Shown piece by piece: positions 47,641-60,540 of a DNA stretch of 64,000 bases. The DNA is from Megascapheus bottae (taxonomy: Eukaryota > Chordata > Mammalia > Rodentia > Geomyidae): the NCBI GenBank assembly GCA_024803745.1, contig JANJXV010000263.1, positions 1,287,501 to 1,351,500 of the forward strand, read 5' to 3'. Within the stretch, counting starts at the first letter, position 1; each line of letters opens with the position of its first letter. Under the pieces are notes generated by a model that worked only from the letters and a program-made list of their open reading frames with translations, made no database searches and was not told where the DNA came from. The position numbers and the translations under genes were made by a program.

Positions 47641-50600
47641 GTTTAGGGTTAGGTTTACGGGTAGGGTTAGGGTAAGGGCAAGGGTTTGTGTTAGGGTTAG
47701 GGTTAGGGTTAGGGTTAGGGTTAGGTTTAGGATTAGGTTTAGGTAAGGGTAACGGTTAGGGTTAGGGCTGGGGTTAAGGTAAGGGTTAGGGTTAGGGTTA
47801 GGGTTAGGTAAGGATTAGGGTTAGGGGTTAGGGTTTGGGAAATTGTTAGGATAAGGGTTAGGGTTAGGGATAGATTTAGGGTTGTGATTAAGTTTAGGGT
47901 TGGGGTTAGGGAAAGTGTAAGGGTTAGGGTTATTGTTAGGGTTAGGGTAAGTGTTAGAGTTAGAGTTAGGATTAGGGTAAGGGTAAGGGTTAGGGTTAGG
48001 GTTTTGGGTTAGGGTTAGGGTTAGGGTTAGGGTTAGGGTTAGGTTTAGGGTTAGGGTTAGGGTAAGGGTAAGGGTTTGTGTTAGGGTTATGGTTAGCTTT
48101 AGGGTTAGGGTGAGGGTTAGGTTTAGGGTTAGGGTTAGGGTTAGGTAAGGTTAAAGGTTAGGGTTAGGGTTAGGGTTAGGGTAAGGGTTAGGGTTAGGGT
48201 TAGGGTCAAGTAAAGGTTAGGGTTAGGTCTTAGGGTTAGGGTAAGGGTTAGGGTTAGTGTTAGGGTTAGGTTTAGCTTAAGGGTTAGGGGAATGGCTAGT
48301 GTTAGGTGAAGAGTTAGGTTAGGGTTAGTGTTAGGTTAAGGGTATGTGTTAGGGTTAGGGTTAGTGGTAGGGTAAGGGTAAGGGTTAGGGTTAGGGTTAG
48401 GGTTAGGGTTAGGGTAAGTGTTAGGTTTAGGGTTAGGGTTAGGGTGAGGGTAAGGGTTATGGTTAAGGTTAGGGTTGTGGGTTAGGGTTAGGATTAGGGT
48501 TAGGTTTAGTGTTAGTGTTAGGGTAAGGGTATGGGTTTGGGTTATAGTTAGTGTTAGGTTTAGGATAAGGGTTAGGGTTAGGTTTATGGTTAGGGTTAGG
48601 TAAGGGTAAGGGTTAGGGTTAGGGTTAGGGTTAGGGTAAGGATTAGGTCAAGGGTTAGGGTTAGGGTTAGGGATAAGGTTGAGGTTAGGTTTAGGGTTAG
48701 GGTTAGGGTAAGGGTTAGCGTTAGTGTTAGGGTAAGGGTTAGGTTTAGGTTTAGGGTTAGGGTTAGGGTTAGGGTAAGAGTAAGGGTTAGGGTTAGGGTT
48801 AGGGTTAGGATTAGGATTAGGGTTAGGGTAAGGGTAAGGGTAAGGGTTAGGTTTAGGGTTAGGTTTAGGGTTAGGGTTAGGGTTAGGTTTAGGGTAAGGG
48901 TAAGGATTAGGTTAAGGGTAGGTTTAGGGTTAGTGTTAGGGTGAGGATTAGGGTAAGGGTAAGGGTTAGGGTTAGGTTTAGGGATAGGGTTAGGATAAGG
49001 GTAAGGGTTAAGTTTAGGGTTAGGGTTAGGATTAGGGTTACGGTTAGGGTTAGGGTTAGGGTAAGGATAAGGTTTAGGGTTAAGATTAGGGTTAGGGTTA
49101 GGGTTAGGGTTAGGGTAAGGGTTAGGGTTAGGGTTAGGTCAATGGTAAGGTTTAGTGTTAGGGTAAGGGTAAGGATAAGGCTTAGGGTTAGGGGTAGGGT
49201 TAGGGTTAAGGTTGAGGTTAGGGTTAGGGTTAGAGTAAGGGTTAGGTTTAGGGTTAGGGTTAGGGTTTGGGTAAGGGTAAGGGTTAGGGTAAGCGTTACG
49301 GTTAGGGTTAGCGATAAGTTTGAGGTTAGGGTTAGGGTTAGGGTAAGGATTAGGGTTATGGTTAGGGTCAAGGTAAGGATAAGTGTAAGGTTTAGGGTTA
49401 AGGTTAGTGTTAGAGTTAGGTTTAGGGTTAGGGTTAGGGTTAGGGTTAGGGTAAGGGTAAGGGTTAGGGTTAGGGTTAGGGTTAGATTTAGTGTTGGGGT
49501 TAAGGTTAGTGTTAGGGCAAGGGTTAGGGTTAGGGTTAGAGTTAGGTTTAGGGTTAGGTTTAGGGTTACGGTTAGGGTTAGGGTAAGGGTAAGGTTTAGG
49601 GTTAGGGTTAGGGTTAAGATTGAGGTTAGGTTTAGGGTTTGAGTAAGGGTTGCGGTTAGGGTTAGGGTAAGGGTTAGGGTTACGTTTAGGTGTTAGGGTT
49701 AGCGTGAGGGTTAGGGTTAAGTTTAGGGTTAGAGTTAGGGTAAGGGTAAGAGTTAGGGTTAGGGTTAGGGTTAGGTTTAGGGTTAGGGTTAGGGTAAGGG
49801 TAAGGTTTAGGGTTAGGGTTAGGGTTAGGGTTAGGTTTAGGGTTAATGTTAGGGTAAGGTCAAGGTTTAGGGTTAGGGTTAAGATTAGGGTTAGGGTTAG
49901 GGTTAGGGTATGGGTTAATGGTAAGGGTTAGAGTTACGGTTAGGTTTACGTTAAGGTTTTGGGTAAGGGTGAGGGTTAGGGTTAGGGTTAGGGTAAGGGT
50001 AAGGGTAAGGGTTATGGTTAGGTTAAGGGTTAAGATTGAGGTTAGGGTTAGGGTTAGCGTAAGGGTTAGGTTTAGGGTTAGGGTAGGTTAGGGTTAGGGT
50101 TAGGGTTAGAGTTAGGCTTAGGGTTAGGGTAAGGGGAAGGGTTAGGTTTAGGGTTAGGGTTAGGGTAAGGGTTAGGGTTAGGGGTTAGGGTTAGTGTTAG
50201 TGTTAGGTTAAGGGTTAGGGTTGGGTTTCGGTTAGGATAAGGGTTAGGGTTAGGGTAAGATTAAGTGTTAGGTTTAGGGTTAGAATTAGGGTTAGGGTAA
50301 CTGTTAGGGTTAGGATTAGGTTTAGGTGTTAGGGTTAGGGTTAGGGTTAGGTTTAGGTTTAGGGTTACGGGAAGGGTAAGGGTAAGGGTTAGGGTTATGG
50401 TTAGGGTTGTGGTTAGTTTTATGGTTAGGGTTAGGCTAACGTAAGGGTTAGGGTTAGGGTTAGTTTAGGGTTAGGGTTAAGGTAAGGGTTAGGTTTAGAG
50501 TTAGGTTTAGTCTTAGGGTTAGGGTAAGGGTAAGGGTTAGGGTTAGAGTTAGTGTTAGGGTTAGGTTTAGGGTTAGGGTTAGGGTAACGGAATGGTTAGG

Positions 50601-51060
50601 GTTAGGTTTAGGGTTAGGGTTAGCGTAAGGGTAAGGGTTAAGGTTAGGGTTAGGGTTAAGGTTAGTGTTAGGGTTAGGGTTAGGGTTAGGTTTAAGTTTG
50701 GGGTTAAGTTTAGGATTAGGGTTAGGGTAAGAGTAAGGGTTAGATTAGGGTAGGGTTAGGGTAAGTGTTAGGGTTAGGGTTAGGGTTAGGGTTAGGGTTA
50801 GGGTAAGGGAAAGGGTTAGGTTAGGGTAAGGGTTAGGCTTAGGGTTGGCGTAAGGGTAAGGGTTAGGGTTAGGGTTAGGGTTGGAAAAAAGGGTTAGGGT
50901 TAGGGTTAGGTTTAGGGTTAGGGTTAGGGTAAGGGTAAGGGTTAGGGTTAGGGTTAGGGTTAGGCTTAGGGTTAGGGTAAGTGTTAGGGTTAGGGTTAGG
51001 GTTACGGTGAGGGTTAGGGTTAGGGTTAGGGTAAGGGTTAGGGTTAGGGTTAGGGTGAGG
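47640..51060 (+). repeat. Degenerate telomeric array with little long-range repetition
   Basis: I could not match this 3.4-kb stretch to another segment by eye. It carries some phrases that are rare elsewhere: GGGTTTGGGAAATTGTTAGG (near 47,831), GGCTAGTGTTAGGTGAAGAG (near 48,294), GGTCAAGTAAAGG (48,203) and the A6 tract at 50,885. It remains entirely TTAGGG-derived with no gene-like sequence. Confidence 0.6.
50885..50890 (+). other. A6 homopolymer inside the array
   Basis: GGGTTGGAAAAAAGGGTTAG interrupts otherwise normal repeats. It is the longest A run I noticed in the window. It may be a small replication-slippage or sequencing event; no function is implied. Confidence 0.6.
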
Positions 51061-51063
51061 TTA

Positions 51064-54000
51064 GGGGTCAGGGTAAGGGTAAGTGTTAGTGTTAGGGTTA
51101 GGTTTAGGATAAGGGTAGGATTAGTGTTAGTTTTAGGGTTAGCGTTAGGTTTAGGGTTAGGGTTAGGGTAGGGTTAGGGATAGGGTTAGGGTTAGGGTTA
51201 GGGTAATGGTTAGGTTTAGGGTTGGTGTTAAGTTTAGGGGTAGCGTTAGGGTTAGGGTTACGGTAAGGGTAAGGGTTAGAGTAAGGATAAGCTTTAGGGT
51301 TAGGGTTAGGGTTAGGGTTAGGGTAAGGGCAAGCGTTAGGGTTAGGGTTGAGGTTAGGATTAGGGTTAGGGTTAGGCTAAGGGTTACGGTTAGTGTTAGG
51401 GTAAGGGTTAGGGATAGGGTTAGGGTTAGGGTAAGGGTTAGCGTTAAGGTTGAGGTTAGGATTAGGGTTAGGGTTAGGGTTAGGGTAATGGTTAGGGTTA
51501 GGGTTAGGGTTAGGGTAAGGGTAAGTGTTAGGGTTAGGGCTAGGTTTATGGTTGTGGTTAGGGTTAGAGTTAGAGGAAGGGTTAGGGTTAGGGTTAGGGT
51601 AAGGGTTAGGGTTAGGCTTAGGGTTATGGTTAGAGTTAGGGTTAGGTTCAGAGTAAGGGTAAGGGTTAGGGTTAGGGTTAGTGTTAGGGTAAGGTTTAGA
51701 GTTAGGGGTTAGGGTTAATGTTAGGATTAGGTTAAGGGTTAGGGTTAGAGTTAGCATAAGGGATACGTTTAGGGTCAGGTTTAGTGTTAGGGCTAGGGTT
51801 AGGGTTAGGGTAAGGGTTATGTTTAGGGTTGGTGTTAAGATTAGGGTTAGGGTTAGGATTAGGGTTAGGGTTAGGGTAAGGGTAAGGGTTAGGGTTAGGG
51901 TTAGGCTTTGGGTTAAGTTTGAGGTTAGGGTTAGGTTTAGGGTTAGGGTAATGGGAAGGGTTAGGGTTAGGGTAAGGGTTACGGTAAGGGTTAGGTTTAG
52001 GGTTAGGGTTAGGTTAGGGGTCAGGATAAGGGTAAGTGTTAGTGTTAGGGTTAGGTTTAGAATAAGGGTAGGATTAGGTTAGGTTTAGGGTTAGGTTTAG
52101 GGTTAGGGTTAGGGTGAGGGTAGGGTTAGGTATAGGGTTAGGGTTTGGGTTAGGTTTAGGCTTAGGGTTAGGGTAAGAGTTAGGGTTAGGGTTAGGGTTA
52201 GGGTAAGGGTTAGGGTTAGGGTTAGGGTTAGGGTAAGGGTTAGGGTTAGGGTTAGGGTTAGGGTTAGGGTAAGGGTTAGGGTTAGGGTTAGGGTAAGGGT
52301 TAGGGTTAAGGTTGAGGTTAGGATTAGGGTTAGGGTTAGGCTAAGGGTTAGGGTTAGGGTTAGGGTAAGGGTTAGGGTTAGGGTTAGGTTTAGGGTAAAG
52401 GTTAGAGTTAAGGTTGAGGTTAGGATTAGGGTTAGGGTTAGGCTAAGGGTTAGAGTTACGGTTAGGGTAAGGGGTAGGTTTAGGGTTAGGTTTAGGGTAA
52501 GGGTACGGGTTAGGGCTAGGTTTATGGTTGGGGTCAGGGTTAGAGTTAGAGGAAGTGTTAGGGTTAGGGTTCGGGTAAGGGTTAGGTTTAGGGTTAGGGT
52601 TAGGGTTAGAGTTAGGGTTAGGGTTAGAGTAAGGATAAGGTTTAGTGTTAGGGTTAGGGTTAGGGTTACGGTAATTATTAGGGTTAGGGGTTAGGGTTAA
52701 TGTTAGGGTTAGGTTAAGGGTTAGGGTTAGGGTTTGGGTTAGGATAAGGGTTAGGGTTAAGGTAAGGGTTAGGTTTAGGGCTAGGGTTAGGGTAAGGGTT
52801 AGGGTTAGGGTAAGGGTTAGGTTTAGGGTTGGTGTTAAGGTTAGGGTTAGGGTTAGGGTTAGGGTAAGGGTTAGTGTTAGGGTTAGGGTTAGGGTTAGAG
52901 TTCGGTTTGGGCTTAGGGTAAGGGTAAGGGTAAGGGTTAGATTTAGGGTTAGGGTTAGGTTTAGGTTTATTGTTAGGGTAAGGATAAATGTTAGAGTTAA
53001 GGTTAGGGTTAGGGTTAGGGTTAGGGTTAAGATTAGGGTTAGGGTTAGGGTTAGCATTACGATTAGGGTAAAGGTTAGGGTTATGGTTAGGTTTAGGGTT
53101 GTGGTTAAGGTTAGGATTAGGATTAGGGTAAGGGTTAGGTTAGGGTTACGGTTAGGGCTAGGGTTAAGGTTAGGGTTAGGGTTAGGGTTAGGATTAGGGT
53201 TAGGGTTAGGGAAAGGGTTAGGTTTAGGGTTAGGGATAGGGGTAGGGTTAGGCTTAGTGTTAGGGTAAGGGTAAGGGTTAGGGTTAGGGTTAGGTTTAGG
53301 GTTAGGTTTAGTGTTAGGGTTAGGGTAAGGGTAAGGGTTAGGGTTAGGGTAAGCGTTAGGTTTAGGGTAAGTGTTAGGGTTATGGTTAGGGTTATGGATA
53401 TTGTAAGGGTAAGGGTTAGAGTTAAGGTTTGGTTAGGGTTAGGGTTAGGGTAAGGTAAAGGGTTAGGGTTAGGTTTAGGCTTAGATTAAGGGTAAGGGTT
53501 AGGGTTAGGTTTGGTTTAGGGATAGGGATAGGGTAAGGATAAGGGTTAGAGTTAAGGTTAGGGTTATTGTTAGGGTTAGGGTTAAGGTTAGGGTGAGGGT
53601 AAGGGTAAGGGTTAGGGTTAGGATTGGGGTTAGGGTAAGGGTTACAGTTAGGGTTAGGGTTAGGGTTAGGGTAAGGGTTAGGGTTAGGTTTAGGGTTAGG
53701 GTTAAGGTTAGGGTTAGGGTTAGTTTTACGGTTAGGATTAGGGTTAGGGTTAGGATAAGGGTTAGGGTTACATTTAGGGTAAGGTTTAGGCTAAGTGTTA
53801 GAGTAAGGGTAAGGTTTAGGGTTAGGGTTAGGGTTAGTGTTATGGTTGAGGTTAGGATTAGGGTTAGGGTTAGAGTAAGTGTTAGGATTAGGGTTAGGTT
53901 AAGGTTTAGGATTAGAGTTAGGGTTAGGGTTAGGGTAAGGGTTAGGGTTAGGGTTAGGGTTAGGGTATGGGTTAGGGTTAGGATTAAGGTTAGGGTTAGT

Positions 54001-55620
54001 TTTAAGGTTAGGGTAATGGTAAGGGTTACGGTTAGGGTTAGGATAAGGGTTAGTTTTAGGGTTAGGGTTAGGGTAGGAGTCAGGGTAAGGGTAAGTGATA
54101 GTTTTAGGGTTAGGTTTAGGATAAGGGTAGGATTAGGGTTAGGTTTAGGGTTAGGGTTCAGGGTTAGGGTTAGCGTGAGGGTAGGGTTAGGGATAGGGTT
54201 AGGGTTCGGGTTAGGTTTAGGCTCCGGGTTAGGGTAAGGGTTAGGGTTAGTGTTGAGGTTAGTATTAGGGTTAGGGTTAGGCTAAGGTTTAGGGTTAGGG
54301 TTAGGGTTAGGGTTAGGGTTAGGGTATGAGTTAGGGTTAGGGGATAGGGTTAGGGTTAGGGTTAGGTTAAGGGGTAGGGTTAGGGTTAGGGTTAGGGTTA
54401 TGTTTAGGTGTTAGGGTTATGGTGAGGGTTAGGGTTAGGTTTAGGGTTAGGGTTAGGGTTAGGGTTAGTGTAAGAGTAAGGGTTAGTGTAAGGTTTAGGG
54501 TTAGAGTTAAGGTTAGGGTTAGGGTTAGCTTTAGGTTTAGGGTTAGGGTTAGGGTAAGGGTAAAATTTAGGGTTAGGGTTAGTGTTAAGGTTAGGGTTAG
54601 CTTTAGGGTTAGGGTTAGGGTGAGGTCAAGGTTTAGGGTAAGGGTTAAGGTTAGGGTTAGGGTTAGGGTTAGGTTAGGGTTAGGGTTATCTTTGAGGTTA
54701 GGGTTAGAGTTAGAGGAAGGGTTAGGTTTAGGGTTAGGGTAAGGTTAGGGTTAGGGTTAGGGTTAGTGTTAGAGTTAGGGTTAGTGTTAGATTAAGGGTA
54801 AGGGTTAGGGTTAGGGATAGGGTTAGGTTAAGGGTTAGGGTTAGGGATTAGGGTTAATGTTAATGTTAGGTTAAGGGTTAGGGTTAGTGTTAGAGTTAGG
54901 GTAAGGGTTAGGGTTAGGGTAAGGGTTAGGGTTAGGGTTAGGTTTATGGTTGGGGTTACGTTTAGGGTTAGGGTTAGGCTAAGGGTAAGTGTTAGGATTA
55001 GGGGTAGTGTAAGGGTTAGGGTTAGGGTTAGGGTTAGTTTTAGGGTTAGGCTTAGGGTAAGGGTAAGGTTTAGGGTAAGGGTTAGGTTTAGGCTTTGGGT
55101 TAAGGTTGAGGTTAGGGTTAGGGTTAGGGTAAGGGTTAGGGTTGGGGTTAGGGTAAGGGTTAGGGTAAGGGTGAGGTTTAGTGTTAGGGTTAGGGTAAGG
55201 GTAAAGTTTAGGGTTAGGGTTAAGATTGAGGTTAGGGTTAGGTTTTGAGTAAGGGTTAGGGTTAGGGTTAGGATAAGGGTTAGGGTTAGCGTTAGAGTTA
55301 GGTTTAGGGTTAGGGTAAGGGTAAGGGTTAGGGTTATGGTTAGGGTAAGGGTTAGAGTTAGGGGTTAGGGTTAGTGTTAGGGTTAGGTTAAGGGTTAGGG
55401 TTACGGTTAGTGTTAGGATAAGGGTTAAGGTTAGGTTTAGTGTAAGTGTAAGAGTTACGGTTAGGGTTAGGGTTAGTTTTAGGGTTAGGGTAAGGGTTAG
55501 GGTAAGGTGTAGGGTTAAAGTTAAGGTTAGGGTTAGGGTTAAGGTAGGGGTCATGGTAAGGGTAAGTGTTAGTGTTAGGGTTAGGTTTAGGATAAGGGTA
55601 GGATTAGGGTTAGTTTTAGG
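51064..55620 (+). repeat. Family of GGGGTCAGGG ... TAGGATTAG phrases, four copies
   Basis: A roughly 60-bp phrase begins with GGGGTCAGGGTAAGGGTAAG and ends with GGATAAGGGTAGGATTAG. It occurs at about 51,064, 52,017, 54,076 (as GGAGTCAGGG) and 55,547 (as GGGGTCATGG). A GTAGGGTTAGGGATAGGG phrase follows within about 120 bp in the first copy and has relatives near 52,123 and 54,181. Spacing (953, 2,059 and 1,471 bp) is irregular, indicating older duplications broken by indels. Confidence 0.72.
52306..52470 (+). repeat. 102-bp tandem duplication
   Basis: AAGGTTGAGGTTAGGATTAG followed by GGCTAAGGG occurs at 52,308 and 52,410, 102 bp (17 hexamers) apart. Related phrases lie near 51,348 and 54,256. 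Just upstream, 52,200-52,300 has TAAGGG units spaced 30, 36 and 24 bp apart in otherwise perfect TTAGGG. Confidence 0.8.
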
Positions 55621-58600
55621 GTTAGGGTTAGGGTTAAGGTTAGGGTGAGGGTTAGGTTTAGGGTTAGGGTTAGGGTAAGGGTAAGGGTGAGGGTTAGGGT
55701 TAGTGTTAGGTTTAGGGTTAGGGTTAGGGTAAGGGCAAGGTTTAGGGTTAGGGTTAAAGTTAAGGTTAGGTTTAGGGTTAGGGTTAGGGTTAAGTTAGGG
55801 TTAGGCTTATGGTAAGGGTTAGAGTTAGTTTTAGGGTGAGGGTTAGGGGTTAGGCTTATGGTTAGGGTTAGGGCAAGCTTAGGGTTAGGGTTAGGGTAAG
55901 GGTTAGGGTTAGGGTTAGGGTAAGGGTAAGGGTTAGGGTTAGGGTTAGGGTTAGGGTAGGGTTAGGGATATGGTTAGGGTTCGGGATAGTTTTAGGCTTA
56001 GGGTTAGGGTTGGGTTACGGTAAGGGTTAGGGTTAGGGTTAGGGTTAGGGTCAGGGTAAGGGTTAGTGTTAGGTTTAGGGTTAGGGTTAGGGTAAGGATA
56101 AGAGTTAGGGTTTCGGATAGGGTTACGGTTCGGTTAGGTTTAGGGTTAGGATTAGGGTAAGGGGTAGGGTTAAGGTTATGGTTATGGTTAAGTTTAGGGT
56201 TAGAGTTAGGGTAAGGCTAAGGGTTAGGGTTAGGTTTAGGGTAAGGGTAAGGGTTCGGGTTAAGGTTAGGGTTAGGTTTAGGGTTAGGGTTAGGGTAAGG
56301 GTAAGGTTAAGGTTTAAGTTTAGTGTTAGGGGTAGTCTAAGGGTAAGGTTTAGGTTTAGGGTTAGGGTTAGGTTTTGGTTTAGGGTTAGGGTAAGGATAA
56401 GGTTTGGAGTCCAGGTTAGGGTTAGGGTTAGGGTTAGGGTTAGGGTAAGGGTAAGGGTTAGGTTTATGGTTAGGGTTAGGGTAAGTATTAGGGTTAGAGT
56501 TCAGGATAGTGTTAGGGTTAGGGTTAGGGTTAAGGTTAGAGTGAGGGTAAGGGCAAGGGTTAGGGTTTGGTTTAGGGTTAGGGTTAGGGTTAGGGTAAGG
56601 GTAAGAGTTAGGGTTAGGGTTACGGTTAAGGTTAGGGTTAGGGTTAGGTATAGTGTTAGGATTAGGGTTAGGGTTAGGGTTCGGGTCAGGTTTAGGCTTA
56701 GGGTTAGGGTAAGGGTAAGGGTAAGGTTTAGGGTTAGGTTTAGGGTTAGGGTTAAGGTTTAGGTTAGGATTAGGGTTAGGGTTAAGGTAAGGGTAGGGGT
56801 TAGGGTTAGGGTTAGGGTTAGGGAAAGGGTTAGGGTTAGGGTTAGGGTTAGGGTTAGGGTAAGGGTTAGGGTTAGAGTAAGGGTAAGGGTTAGGGTTAGG
56901 GTAGGGTAAGGGTAAGGGTTAGGGTTAGGGTTAGGGTTAGGGTTAAGGTTAGCCTTAGGGATAGTAATAGGGTTAGGGTTACGGTAAGGTTAAGGGTTAG
57001 AGTTAGGTTTAGGGTTAGTGTTAGTGTTACAGTAAGGGTTAGGGTTAGGGTAAGGGTATGTGTTAGGGTTAGGTTTAGGGTTAGGGTAAGAGTTAGGGTT
57101 AGCGTTAGGGTAAGGGTAAGGGTTAGGGTTAGGGTTAGGGTAAGGTTTAGGGTAAGGGTTAGGGTTATGTTTAGGGTAAGTGTAAGTTTTAGTTTGAGGG
57201 CTAGAGTTAGTGTAAGGGTAAGGGTTAGGTTTAGGGTTAGGGTTAGGGTTAGGGATAGTGTTAGGTTTAGGGTTTGGATAAGGATAATTGTTAGGGTTAG
57301 GGTTAGGGTTCAGGTTAGGGTTAGGGTGAGGGTGAGGGTAAGGGTAAGTGTTAGGGTTAGGTTTAGGGTTAGGGTTAGGGTAAGGGTAAGCGTTAAGGTT
57401 AGGTTTAGTTTTAGGGTTGGGATTAAGGTTAGGGTTAGGGTTAGGTTAAGTGTAAGGGTTAGGGTTAGGGTTAGGGTAAAGGTTAGTCTTAGGGTTAGGG
57501 TTACGGTTAGGGTTTCGGTTAGGGTAAGGGTATGTGTTAGGGTTAGGGTTAGGGTGAGATTTAGGTTTAGCGTTAGGGTAAGCAGAAGGGTTAGGGTTGG
57601 GGTTAGGTTTAGGGTTAAGGTAAGGGTAAGGGTTAGGGTTAGGGTTAGGGTAAGGTTTAGGGTTAGGGTTAGAGTTATGGTTAGGGTAAGGGTTAGGGTT
57701 AGAGTTAGGGTTAGGAATAGGTTTAGGTTTAAGGTAATTCTAAGTGTTAGGGTTAGGGTTAGGGTTACGTAAGGGTTAGGGTTAGGGCCGGGTTAGGGTA
57801 GTGGTTAGGGTAAGTGTAATTGTTTGTGTTAGGGTTAGGTTTAGAATAAAGGTAAGGATTAGTGTTAAGTTTAGGGTTAGGGTTAGAGGTTAGGGTTAGG
57901 TTTAGGGTTAGGGTGAGGGTTAGGTTTTGGGTTAGGGTTAGGGTAAGGGTAAGGGTTAGGGTTAGGTTTAGGGTTAGGGTTAGGTTTAGGGTTGGGATTA
58001 GGGTAAGGGCGAGAGTTAGGGTTAGGGTTAGGTTTAAGGTTAGGTTTAAAGTAAAGGCGAGAGTTAGGGGTAGGGTTAGGTTTAAGGTTAGGGTTAGGGT
58101 TAGGGTTAGGGTTAAGGTTAGGGTTAGGGTTAGGTTGAGTGTTGGTGTTAAGGTAAGGGTTAGGGTTAGGATTAGGGTTAGGATTGGGGTTAAGTTTAGG
58201 TTTAGGTTTAGGGTTACGGTAAGGGTTAGGGTTAGGGTAAGGGTATGTGTTAGGGTTAGTTTTAGGGTTAGGGTAAGGGTAAGGGTTAGCGTTAGGGTAA
58301 GGGTAAGGGTTAGGGTTGGGTTAGGCTTATGTTAAGGGTAAGGGTTAGGGTTAGGTTTAGGGTAAGTTTTAGGGTAATGTTTAGGGTTATGTTTAGGGTA
58401 AGGGTAAGTTTTAGTTTTAGGGTTAGGGTTAGGGTTACGGTTAGTGTAAGAGCAAGGGTTAGGGTTTGGGTTAGGTTTAGGGTTAGGGTAAGTGTAAGGG
58501 TAGGGTTAGGGTTAGGGTTAGGTTATGGTTTAGGGTTAGGCTTAAGGTTAGGGTAGGGGTTAGGGTAAGGGTGAGTGTTAGGGTTAGGCTTAGGGTTAGG

Positions 58601-60540
58601 ATGAGGGTAAGGGTTAGGGTTAGGGTTAGGGTTAGGGTTCGGAGTTAGGGTTAGGGTTAGAGTTAGGTTAAGGGGTTAGGGTTAGGGTTAGGGTAAAGGT
58701 TAGGGGTTAGGGTTAGTGTTAGGGTTAGGTTAAGTGTTAGGGTTAGGGTTAGGGTAAGGGTAAGGGTTAGGGTTAAGTTTAGGTTTAGGGTTAGGTTTAG
58801 GGTTAGGGTTAGTGATAGGGTTAGGTTTAGGGTTAGGGTTAGGCTAAGGGTAAGTGTTAAGGTTAGGGTTAGTGTTAGGATTAGGGTACGGGTATGTGTT
58901 AGGGTTAGATGTAGTGTTTGGATTAGGGTTAGGGTTAAAGTAAGGGTCAAGGTTAGGGTTAGGGTTAGGTTTAGGGTAAGGGTTAGGGGTAGGTTTAGGT
59001 TAAGGGGAAGTTTTAGGGTTAGGGTTAGAGTTAAGGTTAGGGTAAGGGTAAGGTTTAGGTTTAGGGTTAGGGTTAGGGTTAGGTTTAGGGTTAGGGTTAG
59101 CTTTAGGGTTAGGGTTATGGTAAGGGTAAGAGTTATGGTTAAGGTTAGGGTTAGGGTAAGGTTTAGGGTTAGGTTTAGGGTTAGGGTTAGGGTTAGGTTA
59201 TGGTTTAGAGTTAGGCTTAGGGTAAGGGTAGGGGTTAGGGTAAGGGTAAGTGTTAGGGTTAGGGTTAGGGTTAGTATAAGGGTAAGGTTTAGGGTTAGGT
59301 TTAGGGTAAGGGTTAGGGTTAGGTTTAGGTTAAGTGTAAGGTTTAGGGTTAGGGTTAGGATAAGGGTAAGGTTAAGGTTAGGGTTAGGGTTAGGGTTAAA
59401 TTTAGGTTTAGAGTTAAGTTTAGGGTTAAGTTTAGGGTTAGGGCTAGGGTAAGGGTAAGGGTTAGGGTTAGGGTTAGGGTTAGGGAAATGGTAAGGGATA
59501 GGGTAAGGGTTAGAGTTAGGGTAAGGATTAGGGTTAGGGGTAGGGTAAGGGTTTGGGTTAGGGTTAGCATTAAGGTTAGGTTTAGGGTAAGGATAAGGGT
59601 AAGGGTTAGGTTTAGGGTTACGCTTAGGGTTAGTTTAATGATAAGGGTTAGGGGTAAGGTTAGGGTTAGGGTTAGGGTTAGGGTTAAGATTAGGTTTAGG
59701 GTGAGGGTAAGCGTAAGCGTTTGGTTTAGGTTTAGGGTTAGGGTTAGGGTAAGGTTAAGGGTTAGGTTTAGGGTTAGGGTTAGGTTTAGGTTTTGGGTTA
59801 GTGTAAGGGTAAGGGTTTGGGTTAAGTTTAGGTTTAGGGTTAGGTTAGGGTTAGGGTTAGGGTTAGGGTAAGGGTTAGGGTTAGGGTGAAGGGTTATTGT
59901 TATGGTTAGGGTTAGGGTTAGGTTTATGTTTAGTTTTAGGGTAAGTGTAAGGTTTAGTGTTAGTGTTAGGGTTAGGGTTAGTTATAGGTTTAGGGTTAGT
60001 GTTAGGGTAAGGGTAAGTGTTAAGTTTATGGTTAGGGTTATGGTTAGGGTTAGGTTTATAGTTAGGGTTAGGGTAAGGGTAAGGGTTAGGGTTAGGGTTA
60101 GGGTTAGAGTTAGGGTAAGTGTAAGGGTAAGGGTTAGGGTTAGGGTTAGGTTTAGGGTTCGGGTTAAGTTTATTGTTAGGGTAATATTAAGGATTAGGGT
60201 TAGGGTTAGAGTAAGTGTTAGGGTTAGGGTCTGGTTAGGGTTAGGGTTAGGGTAAGGGTAAGGGTAAGTTTTAGGGTTAGGTTTAGGGTTAGGGTTATGG
60301 TTAGGGTTGAGGTTGGGGTTAGAGTTAGAGGAAGGGTTAGGGTTAGGGTCAGGTTTAGGGTTAGGGTTAAGGTTAGAGTTAGGGTTAGGTTTCAAGTAAG
60401 TGTAAGAGTTAGTGGTAGGGTTAGGGTTAGGGTTAGGGATAGAGTAAGGGTTAGGGTTAGGGGTTAGGGTTAATGTTAGGGTTAGGTTAAGAGTTAGGGT
60501 TAGGGTTAGGATAAGGCTTATGATTAGGGTAAGGGTAAGT
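55620..60540 (+). repeat. Degenerate telomeric array with few recognisable long copies
   Basis: This stretch is telomeric throughout. I could follow only short matches. One is GGTTATGGTTTAG leading to GTAGGGGTTAGGG, near 58,533 and 59,198, which recurs at 61,675 and 63,102. GGCGAGAGTTAGGG occurs twice near 58,008 and 58,057. Registers shift often here, which may explain why long copies are harder to see. Confidence 0.55.

Noticed and set aside
50885..50890. Poly-A tail of a retroelement
   Set aside because: There are only six A residues, and telomeric hexamers continue on both sides with no element body.
51377..51757. Pro-Asn rich open frame on - (also 60,054-60,395 and 54,979-55,554 in part)
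   Set aside because: It is the CCT-AAC register of the telomeric repeat. The switch between Leu-Thr and Pro-Asn within one frame simply marks an indel in the array.
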